Part shown: piece after piece, positions 49,012-60,239 of the stretch
Position numbering within the stretch: position 1 is the stretch's first letter
Layout: every line of letters starts with the position of its first letter
Source of the DNA: Chaetoderma sp. LZ-2023a
Taxonomy: Eukaryota > Mollusca > Caudofoveata > Chaetodermatida > Chaetodermatidae
DNA length: 64,000 bases
Reading direction: 5' to 3'
Assembly: GCA_034401795.1 (NCBI GenBank)
Contig: CM067373.1
Span: 85,780,021-85,844,020 of the forward strand
Program-made: the position numbers and the translations under genes
Notes under the pieces: generated by a model
Databases searched by the model: none
Seen by the model: the letters and a program-made list of their open reading frames with translations, nothing else
Told to the model about the DNA's origin: nothing

Positions 49012-49052
49012 TATATATCGGTTGGATCCCTCTGGCGAGATACAGAACAACA
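49012..49052. repeat. 41-bp segment duplicated inversely at 55902
   Basis: TATATATCGGTTGGATCCC with TCTGGCGAGATACAGAACAA is an exact reverse complement of 55902-55942. In both places it abuts TA dinucleotides (short here, about 145 bp there). Confidence 0.8.
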
Positions 49053-49347
49053 GCACTATTTTTGTTTCTATGCACACATTTTTGTAAACAAGTAGCAAAC
49101 GAATATCATTGTTTAGCTCTTTTTGGAAAATCGTCTCATTACCAACCACCAATGGAATGATGAACAGACATACTGGCAATACGAACAGTCGGGACGAGAC
49201 GGTAATGTTTAACTTCCGCAGTAATGGCCGCACGACCCCATTGGAACGTTATGCGGACACCAGAGATGTGCGGCATCCACTTCCAATCCTCGAGACTAGC
49301 TAACCAGCATCATAAGGATAACATGGACCAACACGTACCCATGGAGG

Positions 49348-49560
49348 CTACACTTCACCTGTGAGTTGGTGGAGTCGGACACCTCTGTTGCACCGTTTTC
49401 CATCTAACACGATGCCAATTGACACCTCGACAACCAGTCCCGATTCAACGGTGAGGTCTCGACGCCCGGCATCACAGAACAGTTTTCCGATAATTGACAA
49501 CAGACTGTTAATTATGTGGAAATTTCCCATCATCAGCACAATATTCTCAAATATATGTTT
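49348..49560 (-). pseudogene. Second fragment of the DUF6589-like repeat protein
   Basis: The minus strand reads VLMMGNFHIINSLLSIIGKL, FCDAGRRDLTVESGLVVEVS and IGIVLDGKRCNRGVRLHQLT. This is the block that, as I recall, precedes the FWWEY/WNIHL block in the family seen at 1.7-3.5 kb, with I-G-K-x-x-x-D-A-G, V-E-S-G and N-R-x-V-R as landmarks. Only about 70 codons survive and no neighbouring blocks are visible. Confidence 0.45.
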
Positions 49561-49649
49561 TAGTTTCCAGGTCAGCTTAGCATTAGCTTATAGCGCTCGG
49601 TCCATAACACCTGAAATTTTCTCAAGACATAAGTGCTGCTGAATAGGAA

Positions 49650-50560
49650 CTGGCATATCATGTACGTGCTCTAGAACGTGCAATTAATAATGTCATTGTA
49701 CCGAGAATTCTGTCCGTTGCACACCAGCAAGCAGCCTATAAAACTGTGCCAACATATGACAGAAGGAGGAAGAAGACGAATGCTAAGATGACAGTGATAT
49801 TGATGAAGACTAAACAGTCAACAATACACGCCGATAAACAATGTATTTTTAATGTGATCGAATTGATGCATAACTGTTCAGATAAAATTAATGTACGCCT
49901 TTGAGCAATAGATCATTTAGCATTTTTTAAAACAGTTTCGTATTATTTATTTTATATTTGAAACAGGCATATCAAAAAATATTGCAACTGCAGGATCTTT
50001 TTTTCGTTACGATCCACCTTGTTGCACCTTTTAGAACAGTGTATGTGGTGTACTAGAGCATGTTTTCAGGGATCAGGCATTACGCAACACCAAGAAGGCC
50101 AAAAACTGTTAAAGGTATGCTAATATGGTACCGGTTGAATAGGACAGGTGGTTCCATTCGGTGGATCTGATGGTGATTAGCTCGCCACCGTCTCAACCCG
50201 CGTACCGACCGGGATCTTCCTTCTAGCGGAAATAGATGGAATGGATGACACAATCCTGTATTCTCTTAATGATGACTCGTTTACTGAACTTTCTTAATCC
50301 TATAGGTTAAACATATAATTCCAAATTCTAGTCACGCGTCGCTTACCTATTCTAAACCTATTCTACTTAACTACAATGGATTCCTAAGAGAGAAATAATC
50401 TTAATAAAATATAACAAAGTTAACCTCACGTTCTTCTCTCTCTAACAGACCAGCCAGCTGACTACATAGCAGGCAATCTCACTACTCACTAGTTGTCACT
50501 AGTGGTCAGTGACTGCTGTCCAAGTCTGTCCGAGTCCGTAACCGTAACTCTGACTAACTG

Positions 50561-50617
<57 letters not shown>

Positions 50618-51299
50618 GTCTAACTCTAACTGTCTGTCGTCAACATTCGCCCACTCTTAAATATGACGTTATGTCAACAAGGTTATTAAGGTATTAAGTG
50701 ATTGCGCGTGTGAACGTGAATGTGGCCTAAGAGTATAATGAACTAATTTAACTAATTTAAGTAATAATAATTAACGTAGATAATACAATCGTATAATAAC
50801 AACATTATAACACAGGTACATTGAATTACAGGAGTTATACTCTGCACGTGTCCATATCGACTAATAACTGATTGTTCCATGGTGGGCGTATGGATTAACA
50901 GTCTATTCATATGCGTGTCCATTTTTTGCTGTAAGGTTCACGACCTGTCCCATCGAGTCTGCCACGTGTCACGGGGTGTGTCGATCATCCAACCGTATCC
51001 TATAGTCGTGTAGTTGCGTGCCTGGGCGTGGCTATTGTCAAGCGTATGCGTGCGTTCGCGTGTGCCTTCCTGATGCAGATGCGTTCATGTGTGAATGTGT
51101 TTCTATGCTCGTCCATTCGTATTGGTGTGTCCATGTGGCTATGTCCCTATACCATATTAAAGTTTAAATAGTGTTGAAAAGATTGTTTCCACTATTTCTA
51201 TGTTAAATATGATGGCAAATTGTATTTGTGCTGAATTAATTGAAAGTTATCTGATGTTAAAGAATTATAACGTTGTTTCTATGTTTTACCTTTTCACAG
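49650..51299. other. Stretch without a supported gene
   Basis: Contains the CTAA array at 50565 and a TGTG/CGTG-rich part (50.83-51.13 kb) whose loose complement is the ACAC-rich stretch at 51.33-51.65 kb. Nothing coding. Confidence 0.4.
50565..50616. repeat. (CTAA)n microsatellite
   Basis: About 13 CTAA units after CTGACTAACTGTAACTAAC. Confidence 0.95.
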
Positions 51300-51657
51300 G
51301 ATACGGAGTATCATAGGGGAAGCAGGGGATAATATGGTACAGTCGACGGGAGTGTTTCAGCACACGCACAAAGGCACACACAAGAACACGCGACTTACTG
51401 CACGATTCATAGACAAACATATACCACATGTACACCAAGACACGAGATATATACAGCATACTCCAGGACAGAAATGGATATATGCACAAGGCCATAGAGG
51501 AGCACACAGAGGATCCAAAGCACGCGCGCGCAGGACAGTCACATCACGTGCACGAAGAAATGGACAAGCCACGCCCATAAATAAACACACGCGTGAACGC
51601 ACATACATCGACAGTGACACACACTGCCTTGGACTTACACATACCACTACACCCTAG
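51300..51657 (+). other. Basic ACAC-rich open frame with acceptor-like 5' end
   Basis: TTTTACCTTTTCACAG precedes GATACGGAGTATC at 51300. The frame is open for about 119 codons with stretches such as HTHKGTHKNTRLTARFIDKH and GSKARARRTVTSRARRNG. The bias comes from ACAC/ACGC-type repetition, so the frame may be open only because of composition. If the promoter at 45.9 kb is real, this could be part of a plus-strand transcript. Confidence 0.2.
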
Positions 51658-51724
51658 GCTTATACGAAAGAGGATTGTTTAATATATTGTGTCCACGCTT
51701 TGATGTTGTACATAGTATGTAAAT

Positions 51725-51981
51725 ATATACTTTGCATACTGAATGTCTTGTCACGGATCAGGTCAAACTGTTTGTCACCAAGGTGTGTGACTATGGACTG
51801 ACATCACATGTTTGGAATAGAACATGGGACGGCAGTCAGTTGGAGTTTGACGTTGGGCACGGTCACTTGAAGTTTTGGATAGTTAGTCCCAGGCCACGAC
51901 GTGAATATCAAACTGTGGATTGTAGCCAACTGTGCAAACGAACCAGTGGCAGTGTCCCAGCGTAAGTTGTATATTAATAAA
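51725..51981 (+). other. Possible last exon with poly(A) signal
   Basis: The open frame KLFVTKVCDYGLTSHVWNRT, WDGSQLEFDVGHGHLKFWI and EYQTVDCSQLCKRTSGSVPA stops at 51965. AATAAA follows at 51976. I know no matching domain, and the codon pattern is only mildly coding-like. Confidence 0.25.
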
Positions 51982-52289
51982 GTATTACCGTAACTATAAA
52001 GACGCGTATGTGTTATATCACCAGCCAGATCAAATATCCTGATGTATAGGAAAACAAGCGGTATTAGACTAATCTCATCTCAAATGTTGTATTGCAATGA
52101 TAGATTATGGTTTATAGATTCCATATCATGCATTTCCTGTTACATTCCCTTACCCGTATCACAATTATTTGCTTTGTAATATCGCGTAAACGTTGAACAG
52201 CGATCGCCATCATTTTGACTCCCCAAGCGATAGAATGTGATGTCATGTAAGTGCCAATGCAGTACATTCTTTATTATATAATAATCATC

Positions 52290-52385
52290 TTGTAGAATAC
52301 TTTGAAACTAATTTAACTGGAAGTTGTTGCTCCCTATAGCACCAACAACTTCCAATCAAATTGGTTTCAAAATACTCGACAATTT
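52290..52385. repeat. Hairpin-only MITE copy
   Basis: GAATACTTTGAAACTAATTT, GGAAGTTGTTGCTCCCTATA, GCACCAACAACTTCC and GGTTTCAAAATACTCGACAA. Confidence 0.7.
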
Positions 52386-52454
52386 ACCTATATGGTTGAT
52401 TTTACACAGCATGGCCAAACTATAGATGACACTTCTATGACTGAGAGCTTATAC

Positions 52455-52787
52455 CGGGGGCAGATACGCTAGGTTTTTATGATTGGTTGAAAACTAAATC
52501 ATGACAGCCACTACAGGCTGTAGAAATATATCAACATTTATTTACTAAAGCCTGAATATCTTCCGTTATCAATATGACAAAAAGCTAAAATGCCAAGGAT
52601 GGGTTATGCGTGACAAATTCTATCACTTGAATAGTTAGTAAAGATAAGATGAGGTTTCCTTTAATATGTATATGTAATAAAAGATAATAATGTGCCTAAA
52701 GAATCCTATAAAGTCAAAATAACTTGATGTAATACTTTTTGCGTATACCTTACACTCTATGTGAGTGACCTAGGACAGGCGTGGAGG
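52455..52787 (+). repeat. Family 4 repeat, full copy of about 330 bp
   Basis: From GGGGCAGATACGCTAGGTTT through GCCACTACAGGCTGTAGAAA, AAGATAAGATGAGGTTTCC and AACTTGATGTAATAC to GTGACCTAGGACAGGCGTGG. Its two halves occur separately and inverted at 37855-38065 and 41905-42010. Non-coding; class unknown. Confidence 0.7.
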
Positions 52788-52925
52788 ATTCCAGCTTATT
52801 CATCAATCATATGACGTCATAATCGACTACATGAGGTGTAACATGACGTCATAATCAATTACGTCATGAATGGCGTAACTAAGTTCGTCACGAACGCATA
52901 GGCTACTTGAAGACGGACTCAGGGC
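52788..52925 (-). repeat. Family 1 MITE, distal fragment with two TGACGTCA sites
   Basis: TTATTCATCAATCATATGACG, TGACGTCA at 52814 and 52845, and AATTACGTCATGAATGGCG, CGTCACGAACGCATAGG. It breaks off at GACGGACTCAGG. GCGGACTAAGCGTTGTTGTA at 53344 may be its displaced continuation. Confidence 0.7.
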
Positions 52926-53486
52926 GACCAGCTTGTCATAATTTTTTGTCCGGAAAATAGGTTCGGACAAGTGCGAGAGCGAGAGCGAGAGCGCGTGGTT
53001 TGCCCTTTTCGGACATAACGTGCAAGCGCACGATTTGTCTCAGCCAGTGTTTGCACGTGAGCATGCAGCAATGCACACAAATCCTCAATTTAAACTATAA
53101 CTTGTCAGTTAATATTATTATAATCCTATATAAATACATTATATGGCTATTCAGACTAACTGGGTCGACTTGAATACCATCGAAATTGCACTACATAAAA
53201 CGAAAGCTGGTAACAGATTAATTATTTCATGAATATTACTAATTCAACAAAAAATTCCGGATATTTGACAGGATGTCCGGAAACCCGAAGTCCTGTTAAA
53301 AAATCCGCATTTGCGTGATAAATCCGGAAAGAGTGTCTCCTTGCGGACTAAGCGTTGTTGTAGCTACATGACATGGAAGTCTATCAACTGATTTCGGACA
53401 CTTCAGAATTCAGATATCAAGCTAATCAAAAAATCATGGTGGGATCTGTTCTCCCTTCCATGAAACACAAAATTTGGAGAGCTGAC

Positions 53487-53665
53487 TCGTGTACCATAAA
53501 GGATTGTTGGCGCTTTGGCCTTTCGGATTCAAAGGTTGTTTTATCCCTTGATATTATCTGTATATATATATATATATATAGCTAGCTATATATATAGATA
53601 ATATCAAGGGATATAACAACCTTTGATCACGAAATCCCAAAGTGCCCACAATATGTTTATAGTAT
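53487..53665. repeat. Palindromic element centred on a TA/GCTAGC core
   Basis: TTGGCGCTTTGGCCTTTCGG and ATTCAAAGGTTGTTTTATCC on the left pair with GGATATAACAACCTTTGATC and ACGAAATCCCAAAGTGCCCA on the right. Between them CCCTTGATATTATCT and AGATAATATCAAGGG flank (TA)n-GCTAGC-(TA)n. Arms are about 70 bp. Confidence 0.75.
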
Positions 53666-53669
53666 ATTT

Positions 53670-54295
53670 ACCAACACAACATTGTCGTTTTATTGTTTGT
53701 TTTATTGAAGACAAATTCTTCAACACCTCCCTGGAAGTACTTTGTTTCGTGATTTAGCCATAACGCATCGCACTCCCGGAAATTGATATCCAGTATGGTG
53801 ACTAATAATCAAGAGGTTGAGGGAGCAACCCGTACTTATATGACCTCTGAGGTTGTTCGAATTGTTTACGTTAGTCTCCACGTTGACTAATATCGATAGT
53901 AGGAAAACCTATTTAACCGAAATACATTTCTTATTATAAATAGTCATTCTAAGTGTAATTTACCGCAATCGGAAGAAGAATATTTGACATTTTGCCGATG
54001 ATAACCTTTCAAAGAACGATAGAGCGATGCATGAACACAATTATCATACACATTTTATAATACCCCGTGCCCTGTCCGTGTGGTATACAGTGTCACAGCG
54101 CAATCTGTTTGCCTATTGAGGTGTGTTTATGACATTTTACCACACGCCATCACTAATGATTATCATGTTGTGTTCGATGTGTAGGTAGAATGTTTCTTAT
54201 GCTGCAAATGAAGCTTCCTATCCGATCCTCCCCGTTCAATCGATTTGTGTCATCGTGTACGTGTCAAGCGCTCGTATGTACTTGAGAGGGGGGAG

Positions 54296-54357
<62 letters not shown>

Positions 54358-54920
54358 GGAGGGAGAGGGAGGGAGACAGCGTGTGTGCGAGGAGAGAAAT
54401 GTGTGAGGGCTGTCCGTGAAAGGCGTACATATATTGTGAATCAGCCATATTCTTATCTAATGTGTCCTGTGTCTGATCTCAAAAACGACTGATCCGATTT
54501 TCCTCTAATTTTAACACAACGAAGGAACTTTCGGTGCAAGTGGGTTTCCAGGATCTGATCATATTATAGATTTTTGCCTATCTTGGAAACTGCTGGGCCG
54601 ATTTAGCTCAAAATTTAACGCAAGAACGGATATGACCGTACAATACCATTCCACCACTATGGACGTGATCCAAAAAATCTGGGAAATCTGGAAAAAAAAT
54701 CTGGAAAATCCGAAAACTTTTTTACGATGTGACAAAAATGTTAGAGCAAGGGTTCTATAATATCTGATTGCGCGTGTTGTGTTTAGTATTTAGCAACAAC
54801 CTCCAGGTGTAAGCCTGTAAATATCAGCCTATATCACAATATTGATTGTATTTATGTAAATGTGTTATAATAGTTGTCCGCCATGCAACCCAGTGTCTCA
54901 ATTACACGATAACTATACAG
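53670..54920. other. Stretch without a supported gene
   Basis: Contains the AG array at 54298 and an A-rich segment (54660-54720) with repeated AATCTGGAAAA. Otherwise featureless. Confidence 0.4.
54298..54376. repeat. (AG)n/(GGGA)n microsatellite
   Basis: About 26 AG units bordered by GGGAGG-type runs on both sides. Confidence 0.97.
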
Positions 54921-54924
54921 GAAA

Positions 54925-55015
54925 GGTGTCGGGTATTTTGAAAGTAAGTTGACTGGAAGCGGTTACTGCCATAGGCGGCAACGGTTCCCAGTCAAATTAG
55001 TTCCAAAATATTCGT
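54925..55015. repeat. Hairpin-only MITE copy
   Basis: GTGTCGGGTATTTTGAAAGT, GACTGGAAGCGGTTACTGCC, ATAGGCGGCAACGGTTCCCA and GTCAAATTAGTTCCAAAATA. It is preceded by AACTATACAGGAAAGG, as in family 1, but the rest of family 1 is absent. Confidence 0.65.
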
Positions 55016-55196
55016 GACCAGAATATTCCCTCCACCACGCAGCATGTGTTTGTTTCTGGTCTGTGAGTGTAGACGATGGCTATCGATATCTCTCTACATG
55101 TCTAATGAAAACATTTCTGTTAGTTTGGAAAGTAAAATTCATCTGCGCCTTGTTTTGGCGTCTATGTGATAATGTGTGCTAATTCCTTAAGCCTTT

Positions 55197-55366
55197 AACC
55201 CTGCAATTTGTTCAAGAAAATTTAAATTTTCTCATAGAAAATGTCCATTTGCAGACCAAGTGACGACTATTTTTGAAGGTTTACCACTGGAATGACTGGC
55301 TCTGTTATTGAACAATGGACCACTGCTTAAGCCGTTTTGGCTGATATGAGTGTTAAAGGGTTAACC
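55197..55366. repeat. TTAACCC-type MITE-like element
   Basis: TTTAACCCTGCAATTTGTTC and GTGTTAAAGGGTTAACC ends; AAATGTCCATTTGCAGACCA and TACCACTGGAATGACTGGCT inside. This copy shows the TTAACCC/GGGTTAA ends most clearly. Confidence 0.65.
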
Positions 55367-55625
55367 TATATATCATAGGTCCTGGTCTCGTTTTTACAAA
55401 AACCGCCTAAGACCGTGTCATCGCTCATCTGTTTGAAATATAATTCCCAATAAACGCATACACCTCGTCACATTCATAATATTTACTTTCGCCGTCGGGA
55501 GCAAGTTTTTAAGATCATAGCTACGATCAATAGCAAGGTCAGTCATTTCCCTGCATTACTGACATCCGGAATGTTGACGATAAATGGAATGTGTAATTAC
55601 TAATTAGTCAGTAATTTATAACTAA

Positions 55626-55636
55626 TTGTGTGTGTG

Positions 55637-55704
<68 letters not shown>

Positions 55705-55714
55705 TGTGCGTGTG
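55626..55714. repeat. (GTGC)n microsatellite
   Basis: About 20 units bordered by GT runs. Confidence 0.97.
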
Positions 55715-55901
55715 ACAAGAGACTAATACAGTTGATGAATCCAGTCTCTCAGTCAATCATATGGGGTTGTGGTAGGCGGTACATTGGTACAGGATTACTT
55801 TAATTTGTAATTAATGTTTGAACTGTTAATAAATGTAAATCTGTTACCCAAACCATTAATGTAATGACATATACCCTTATATCAAGCAATGAATAGGTTG
55901 A

Positions 55902-56082
<181 letters not shown>

Positions 56083-56587
56083 TGGTGCTCAGCAAATGGC
56101 ATTGTGTCATTTGCGCTAAAACCAATTGACCATTGTCCAGGTTGCTCACAGAGCTTGGGCAGTTGAATCCTTTCTGTTAATTCATTCGGACAAAACGTTT
56201 CAATCGCGACAGTATCTTACGTTCATAGCATGTAGTTTTACATAGTTTTAAATAGTGTAATATATCTTGTGTGCATTCCGAGTATCGTGTATCAGGAATG
56301 CTTCGCTACAGCTTTCTGGTAATTATAAACATAATTATTAGCAGTATTCGTGTACATTTAGATGATCATGAGCGCATTGATAGAAACCGTAATTAAAAGA
56401 GGGTGAAACATCAGGCCACATATAGATTATGAATTATACTCAAGTAATTCCAGATTAATCGGTATTTTATTTAATGTGCACGGCTGCTGATGAAATGTCT
56501 GTCATTTAGCTCATGGTGGTGACAATCCACATTCCGCAACAATTCTATCTGGAACTATGCTTATATAGTTTTATCTCAGATCCCAAT

Positions 56588-56976
56588 GAAATCTAGTTTT
56601 AGCTATGCCCCGCTCATTTCCAGCTAAGATCCACCCACGCTTCGCCCGTGTTGGGATCCATCGATCCCTTAACTCCCCGACTATCAATTTTCAGAAAACT
56701 ATACAGGTAAGCAGTTGAGTAGTTTGAAACTAATTTGACTGGATGCTATTGCTGCCTATGGCAGCAACAGCGACCAATTAGTTTCAAAATATTCAGCAGC
56801 ATGTTTATTAAATAGTAAAGACATACAATTCGTACAACAACGCTTAGTCCGTTATCAATCAAGCGCTCATGACGAACTTATCTACGTCATACATGACGTC
56901 ATTGATTATGACGGCATCGTACATGTCACGTAGTTGATTATGACAACATATGATTGATGGATAAACTGTAAAGGTG
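56588..56976 (+). repeat. Family 1 MITE, full-length
   Basis: TCTAGTTTTAGCTATGCCCC to GGATAAACTGTAAAGGTG. It has CTTCGCCCGTGTTGGGATCC, ACTATACAGGTAAGCAGTTG, GCTATTGCTGCCTATGGCAG, AGTTTCAAAATATTCAGCAG and TACAATTCGTACAACAACGC, with TGACGTCA at 56893. It ends about 90 bp from the donor of the TM2 exon. Confidence 0.8.
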
Positions 56977-57066
56977 TATTCATTAAACGGGGAAGGGTCA
57001 TTTTGAGCATACCTTATGTCCTGGACTATGCTACAAGACAAGTGAATCGTTACACGTTCGGTATAC

Positions 57067-57135
57067 CTGTATATTCATCATGAGTCCACCAAAGCACATA
57101 AGCAGGAGGAACACGGGACTGGCTGACTTTATCAC
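57067..57135 (-). CDS. GPCR exon: transmembrane helix 2
   Basis: Acceptor GCTTGTTTCACAG at 57136 and donor ACAG|GTATAC at 57066. The 23 codons read VIKSASPVFLLLMCFGGLM plus MNIQ. V-I-K-x-A-S-P-x-F-L is the conserved start of TM2 in class C receptors. Both ends are phase 0, matching the donor of the TM1 exon. Confidence 0.88.
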
Positions 57136-57929
57136 CTGTGAAACAAGCAATCAAATGGAACTCAATAAGGCGGGTTAGAGGAAGAGAATAATTTACACTT
57201 TAATCAGCAAACAAATAATTTATTAAATTATATCAACCTAGATTAGTTACACTAAGCTACACCGGTCTCGGTCTATTGAAGCGCTGTTGAAGATGAACGT
57301 CGTCGTCGTCGCCGTTGTCGTCGTTATCACTATGGTCTCCGTACATGGTCACCATTATCCGTATCGTCATTATTAGCATAATAACCACAGATTATTATTA
57401 TAAAGAGTGTTGTTTCATCGGTGTCCCTGAAGACACGTGACCTTCATTCCCTTTGGGTGATTATTCTTTTCAAAAAACGTAGTCAAATAACTCAAGTATG
57501 AGGTAGCGACGAACAACGATAATCGTGTCGGTAAATTGTTAACCAATATAACCGAAATAGAATCCAGAATCGATTCAAATTGATGCCACGAGTGTAAGCT
57601 AGTGATGATTAGATCAGCCAATGGTGGCGGGTTGGGGGTGGGCAACGATGCATGCAATGCTTCCTATATGTGTATAGGTCGAGCTGTAGATGGATGGGTA
57701 TGTGATGTTTAAAATCAGTTTCATATATTCCACTGTGACTGATGATGAGTGTTTTGGGCAGAAGTCTACTGTCTACCTTGAGAAACCCAGTTCGATGAGT
57801 GAATACCTGAGATATATCGCCACCCTTATGGTTTCAGAAACACTGTCACTGGTTTCCAAATTATCAACTAATCATATAGATTAATTTAATGCAGCACAGA
57901 TACAACATCTGTGAGGCAATTTGACTTAC

Positions 57930-58265
57930 TCTCTGAGACCTGGATCTATAGACCAATGTTGACAAATACACCATCGCTAGCATCGCACTGGCAGCAATCA
58001 CCACAATGACTACTCGAGCTACTGTGTTGTACGGGAACATACAGGGTGAACTATCCTGGCAGACACTACACCCGCGAGCGCAGAGTATACAACGAAACAT
58101 GTCCAACTCAAACCTGCTCGTGATGTTACCCTGGTCAAAGTAAGCTTCGATGTGGGAACCGTTGAAGGCTTTCGATGTCTCTGATGTGCCAGAAAAGAAA
58201 TATCCGTCCTTGCAGATGCACTCATATGCTCCTCGTCTGAATCCCAGACCGTGTACCGCTCTACA
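57930..58265 (-). CDS. GPCR exon: EGF-like/cysteine-rich segment and transmembrane helix 1
   Basis: Acceptor CCTTCCTATTAATAG at 58266 and donor CAGAGA|GTAAGT at 57929; 112 codons, phase 0 to 0. It reads CRAVHGLGFRRGAYECIC and KDGYFFSGTSE. Then come N-glycosylation sites in FNGSH and GNITS, the paired cysteines MFRCILCARGCSVCQDSSPC, and the helix ARVVIVVIAASAMLAMVYL. The GAYEC-x-C-x-x-GYFF block just before TM1 is the hallmark of the GPR158/GPR179 group. An alternative acceptor at 58237 would break phase with the upstream exon. Confidence 0.9.
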
Positions 58266-58465
58266 CTATTAATAGGAAGGAAATGTACATTTTTATTCAG
58301 ATTGATTGTCCATAGGCACACTTGAGTATGATGATTAGACACTATGCGCAGTCAAATCTGTCGATAGTCCATCTGTTTGTGTACTTTGAACCCTGAATTC
58401 CCAAAATCATGATTTCATTGTAACTATACAGGAGAGCTGATGAATTTTTTTAAAACTGATTTGGC

Positions 58466-58560
58466 AGCAACAGCGTTACATATTGTAACGTCAGCCTACA
58501 TGTGACGTACGTAATTGATTATTACGTCATATACTTGAGTGACAAATCGGATCCCTACAT
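58466..58560 (+). repeat. Family 1 MITE fragment (3' end)
   Basis: TTTGGCAGCAACAGCG and ATTGTAACGTCAGCCTACATG, then GTAATTGATTATTACGTCAT and ACTTGAGTGACAAATCGGAT. It directly precedes another copy in the same orientation. Confidence 0.6.
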
Positions 58561-58570
58561 TAACGTAAAT

Positions 58571-58950
58571 GACCTTTCCAGTTTTAGATATGCCCCAATA
58601 ATCTCTATCTAAGCTACACCCACACTTCGTCCGTGTTGGGATCGATCGATCTCTGAACTCACTGACTATCAATTTCCAGAAAACTATACATGTAAGCTGT
58701 TAAATATTTTGAAACTAATTTGACTGGGCGCTGTTGCTGCCTGTGGCATCAACGGCGTTCAGTTAAATTAGTTTCAAAATATTCAACAGAATGTTTATTA
58801 CATGGTACGAACATACAATTCGTACAACGTGTCGTACTATTAAGCGTTAACGACGGACTTTCTCGAGTCATTCATGACTTTATGATTATAACGTCACACT
58901 CTACACGTCGCCTAGTCGATTATTACGTCATATACTTCACTGGCAGATCC
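58571..58950 (+). repeat. Family 1 MITE, nearly complete
   Basis: ACCTTTCCAGTTTTAGATAT, CTTCGTCCGTGTTGGGATCG, AACTATACATGTAAGCTGTT, a good hairpin (GCGCTGTTGCTGCCTGTGGC), GTACAACGTGTCGTACTATT and GATTATTACGTCATATACTT. It lies in the intron between the exons at 57930 and 59192. The right terminal repeat is not recognisable. Confidence 0.75.
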
Positions 58951-59067
58951 CTCCATTAGGTTTTTTGCGATCGCCCGATATTTCAATATATCATGAATTC
59001 ACGATGTGTAGGATGATTAAAAAATATTAAAAAATCGCGCACAATTTACGGTAATATGTTGATTAAT

Positions 59068-59165
59068 TTGTAATAACTTTGACTGGAAGCTGTTGCTGCC
59101 AAAAACGTTGCTGCCAAAAACAGCAACAGCTTCCAATCAACGTAATCTCAAATTATTCAACAGTT
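59068..59165. repeat. Hairpin-only MITE copy with an internal duplication
   Basis: TTTGACTGGAAGCTGTTGCT, GCCAAAAACGTTGCTGCCAA (the GTTGCTGCCAAAAAC unit is present twice), CAGCAACAGCTTCCAATCAA and TCAAATTATTCAACAG. It ends 27 bp before the intron donor of the exon at 59192. Confidence 0.6.
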
Positions 59166-59191
59166 TGAAGCCGATTTTCATATAGGCCTAC

Positions 59192-59327
59192 CTTAGTAGT
59201 TGGTTGGCATCGATGTGTTCCGCGAAACACGTCCAGATATGTCTCCTTCTTATTATCCGCCACTCGATCAACATCGCATTGATTAATATCGATATTCGTC
59301 AAATCAATATCGACTGTAGCGATCCCC
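59192..59327 (-). CDS. GPCR exon: distal extracellular domain
   Basis: Acceptor CACGCTTCCAG at 59328 and donor CTAAG|GTAGGC at 59191. One base completes the Arg codon of the upstream exon, then 45 codons: GIATVDIDLTNIDINQCDVD, NKKETYLDVFRGTHRCQPTT and K. The G-I/V-A-T-V/T-x-x-D-L-x-x-x-D-I-N-Q-C segment and F-x-G-T-H-x-C are typical of the Cache-domain end in this receptor group. It ends in phase 0. Confidence 0.85.
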
Positions 59328-59621
59328 CTGGAAGCGTGAAAATGCATAGCATTGAACAATGAATGAGTTGTTTTTGAACGGAGCTACACCATGGTGAAAA
59401 TTGCATGGATTCTACAAATTAATGAAAGCAATAGGTCCACTAAATGTGGAAATATGGAACCAAAGTTATATATTTAAAACAGACATTATTCTCTACGTTT
59501 CATTCAATAGGTCTACAGCATCTATAAAGAGGAACATGCTATGAGCAAATAAACGCGAACAATGCGTCATTTCTGCTTTCTAGGAATTACCGATATGTCA
59601 CATCCTCAGACAAAATGGATG

Positions 59622-59985
59622 CATCAACTCTTAGCTATGCCCCGGCGTTCTCTAACTAAGCTCCGCCTAGGCATTGCCCGCGTTACGATCGATCAAACCT
59701 CTCTGAATCTCAAATTTCAGAAAAGTATACATGTAAGCTGTTGAATACTTTGAAACTAATATGACTTGGTGGGGTTGCTGATGTGCAACAGTGCCCAGTC
59801 AAATTAGTTATAAAATAGTTAACAAAATGGGGTTTTTTAAATTGTAGAGACATAGACCTACAATTCGTAGAACTGATGAACTATTCCAGCTTTATGACGG
59901 AGTAATTCTGTCAATTATGATTGTGATGTCAGCCTATACGCGACGTAATTGATTATGATGTCATATACCTGAGTGACGGATTAAA
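59622..59985 (+). repeat. Family 1 MITE copy
   Basis: CAACTCTTAGCTATGCCCCG, GCATTGCCCGCGTTACGATC, AAGTATACATGTAAGCTGTT, TACAATTCGTAGAACTGATG and ATTGATTATGATGTCATATA. The hairpin arms have diverged. It lies in the intron between 59327 and 60680. Confidence 0.7.
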
Positions 59986-60239
59986 TTCGTCAAGTGTCAA
60001 TATCTAAAGTAACTTGATAAAATCACATAGTTTGAGTTTTCTTGTTTAAATAGGAATATGATATGGGGTTTGAAATGCGCATCTAAACCCCATTTATAAT
60101 GCATTAATTACATGAATATACAACTCTATTTATACTAGATAGATATGTACAAAAGAGATGCAATACTTAAGCGATATTCTGTTTTAACACTTTCACCCAC
60201 ATATCCCTGACAAAGTATACTCTCTGCGATATTAAAACT

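Noticed and set aside
48997..49233. 78-residue minus-strand frame with a hydrophobic run (LFVLPVCLFIIPLVVGNETI)
   Set aside because: Considered as a missing receptor helix, but it lacks the TM3 Cys and W-R-H landmarks, has no suitable splice sites, and its end runs into the 41-bp repeat.
50560..50620. CTAA array considered as a telomere-type repeat
   Set aside because: A four-base unit is unlike TTAGGG-type telomeres, and the array is short and interstitial.
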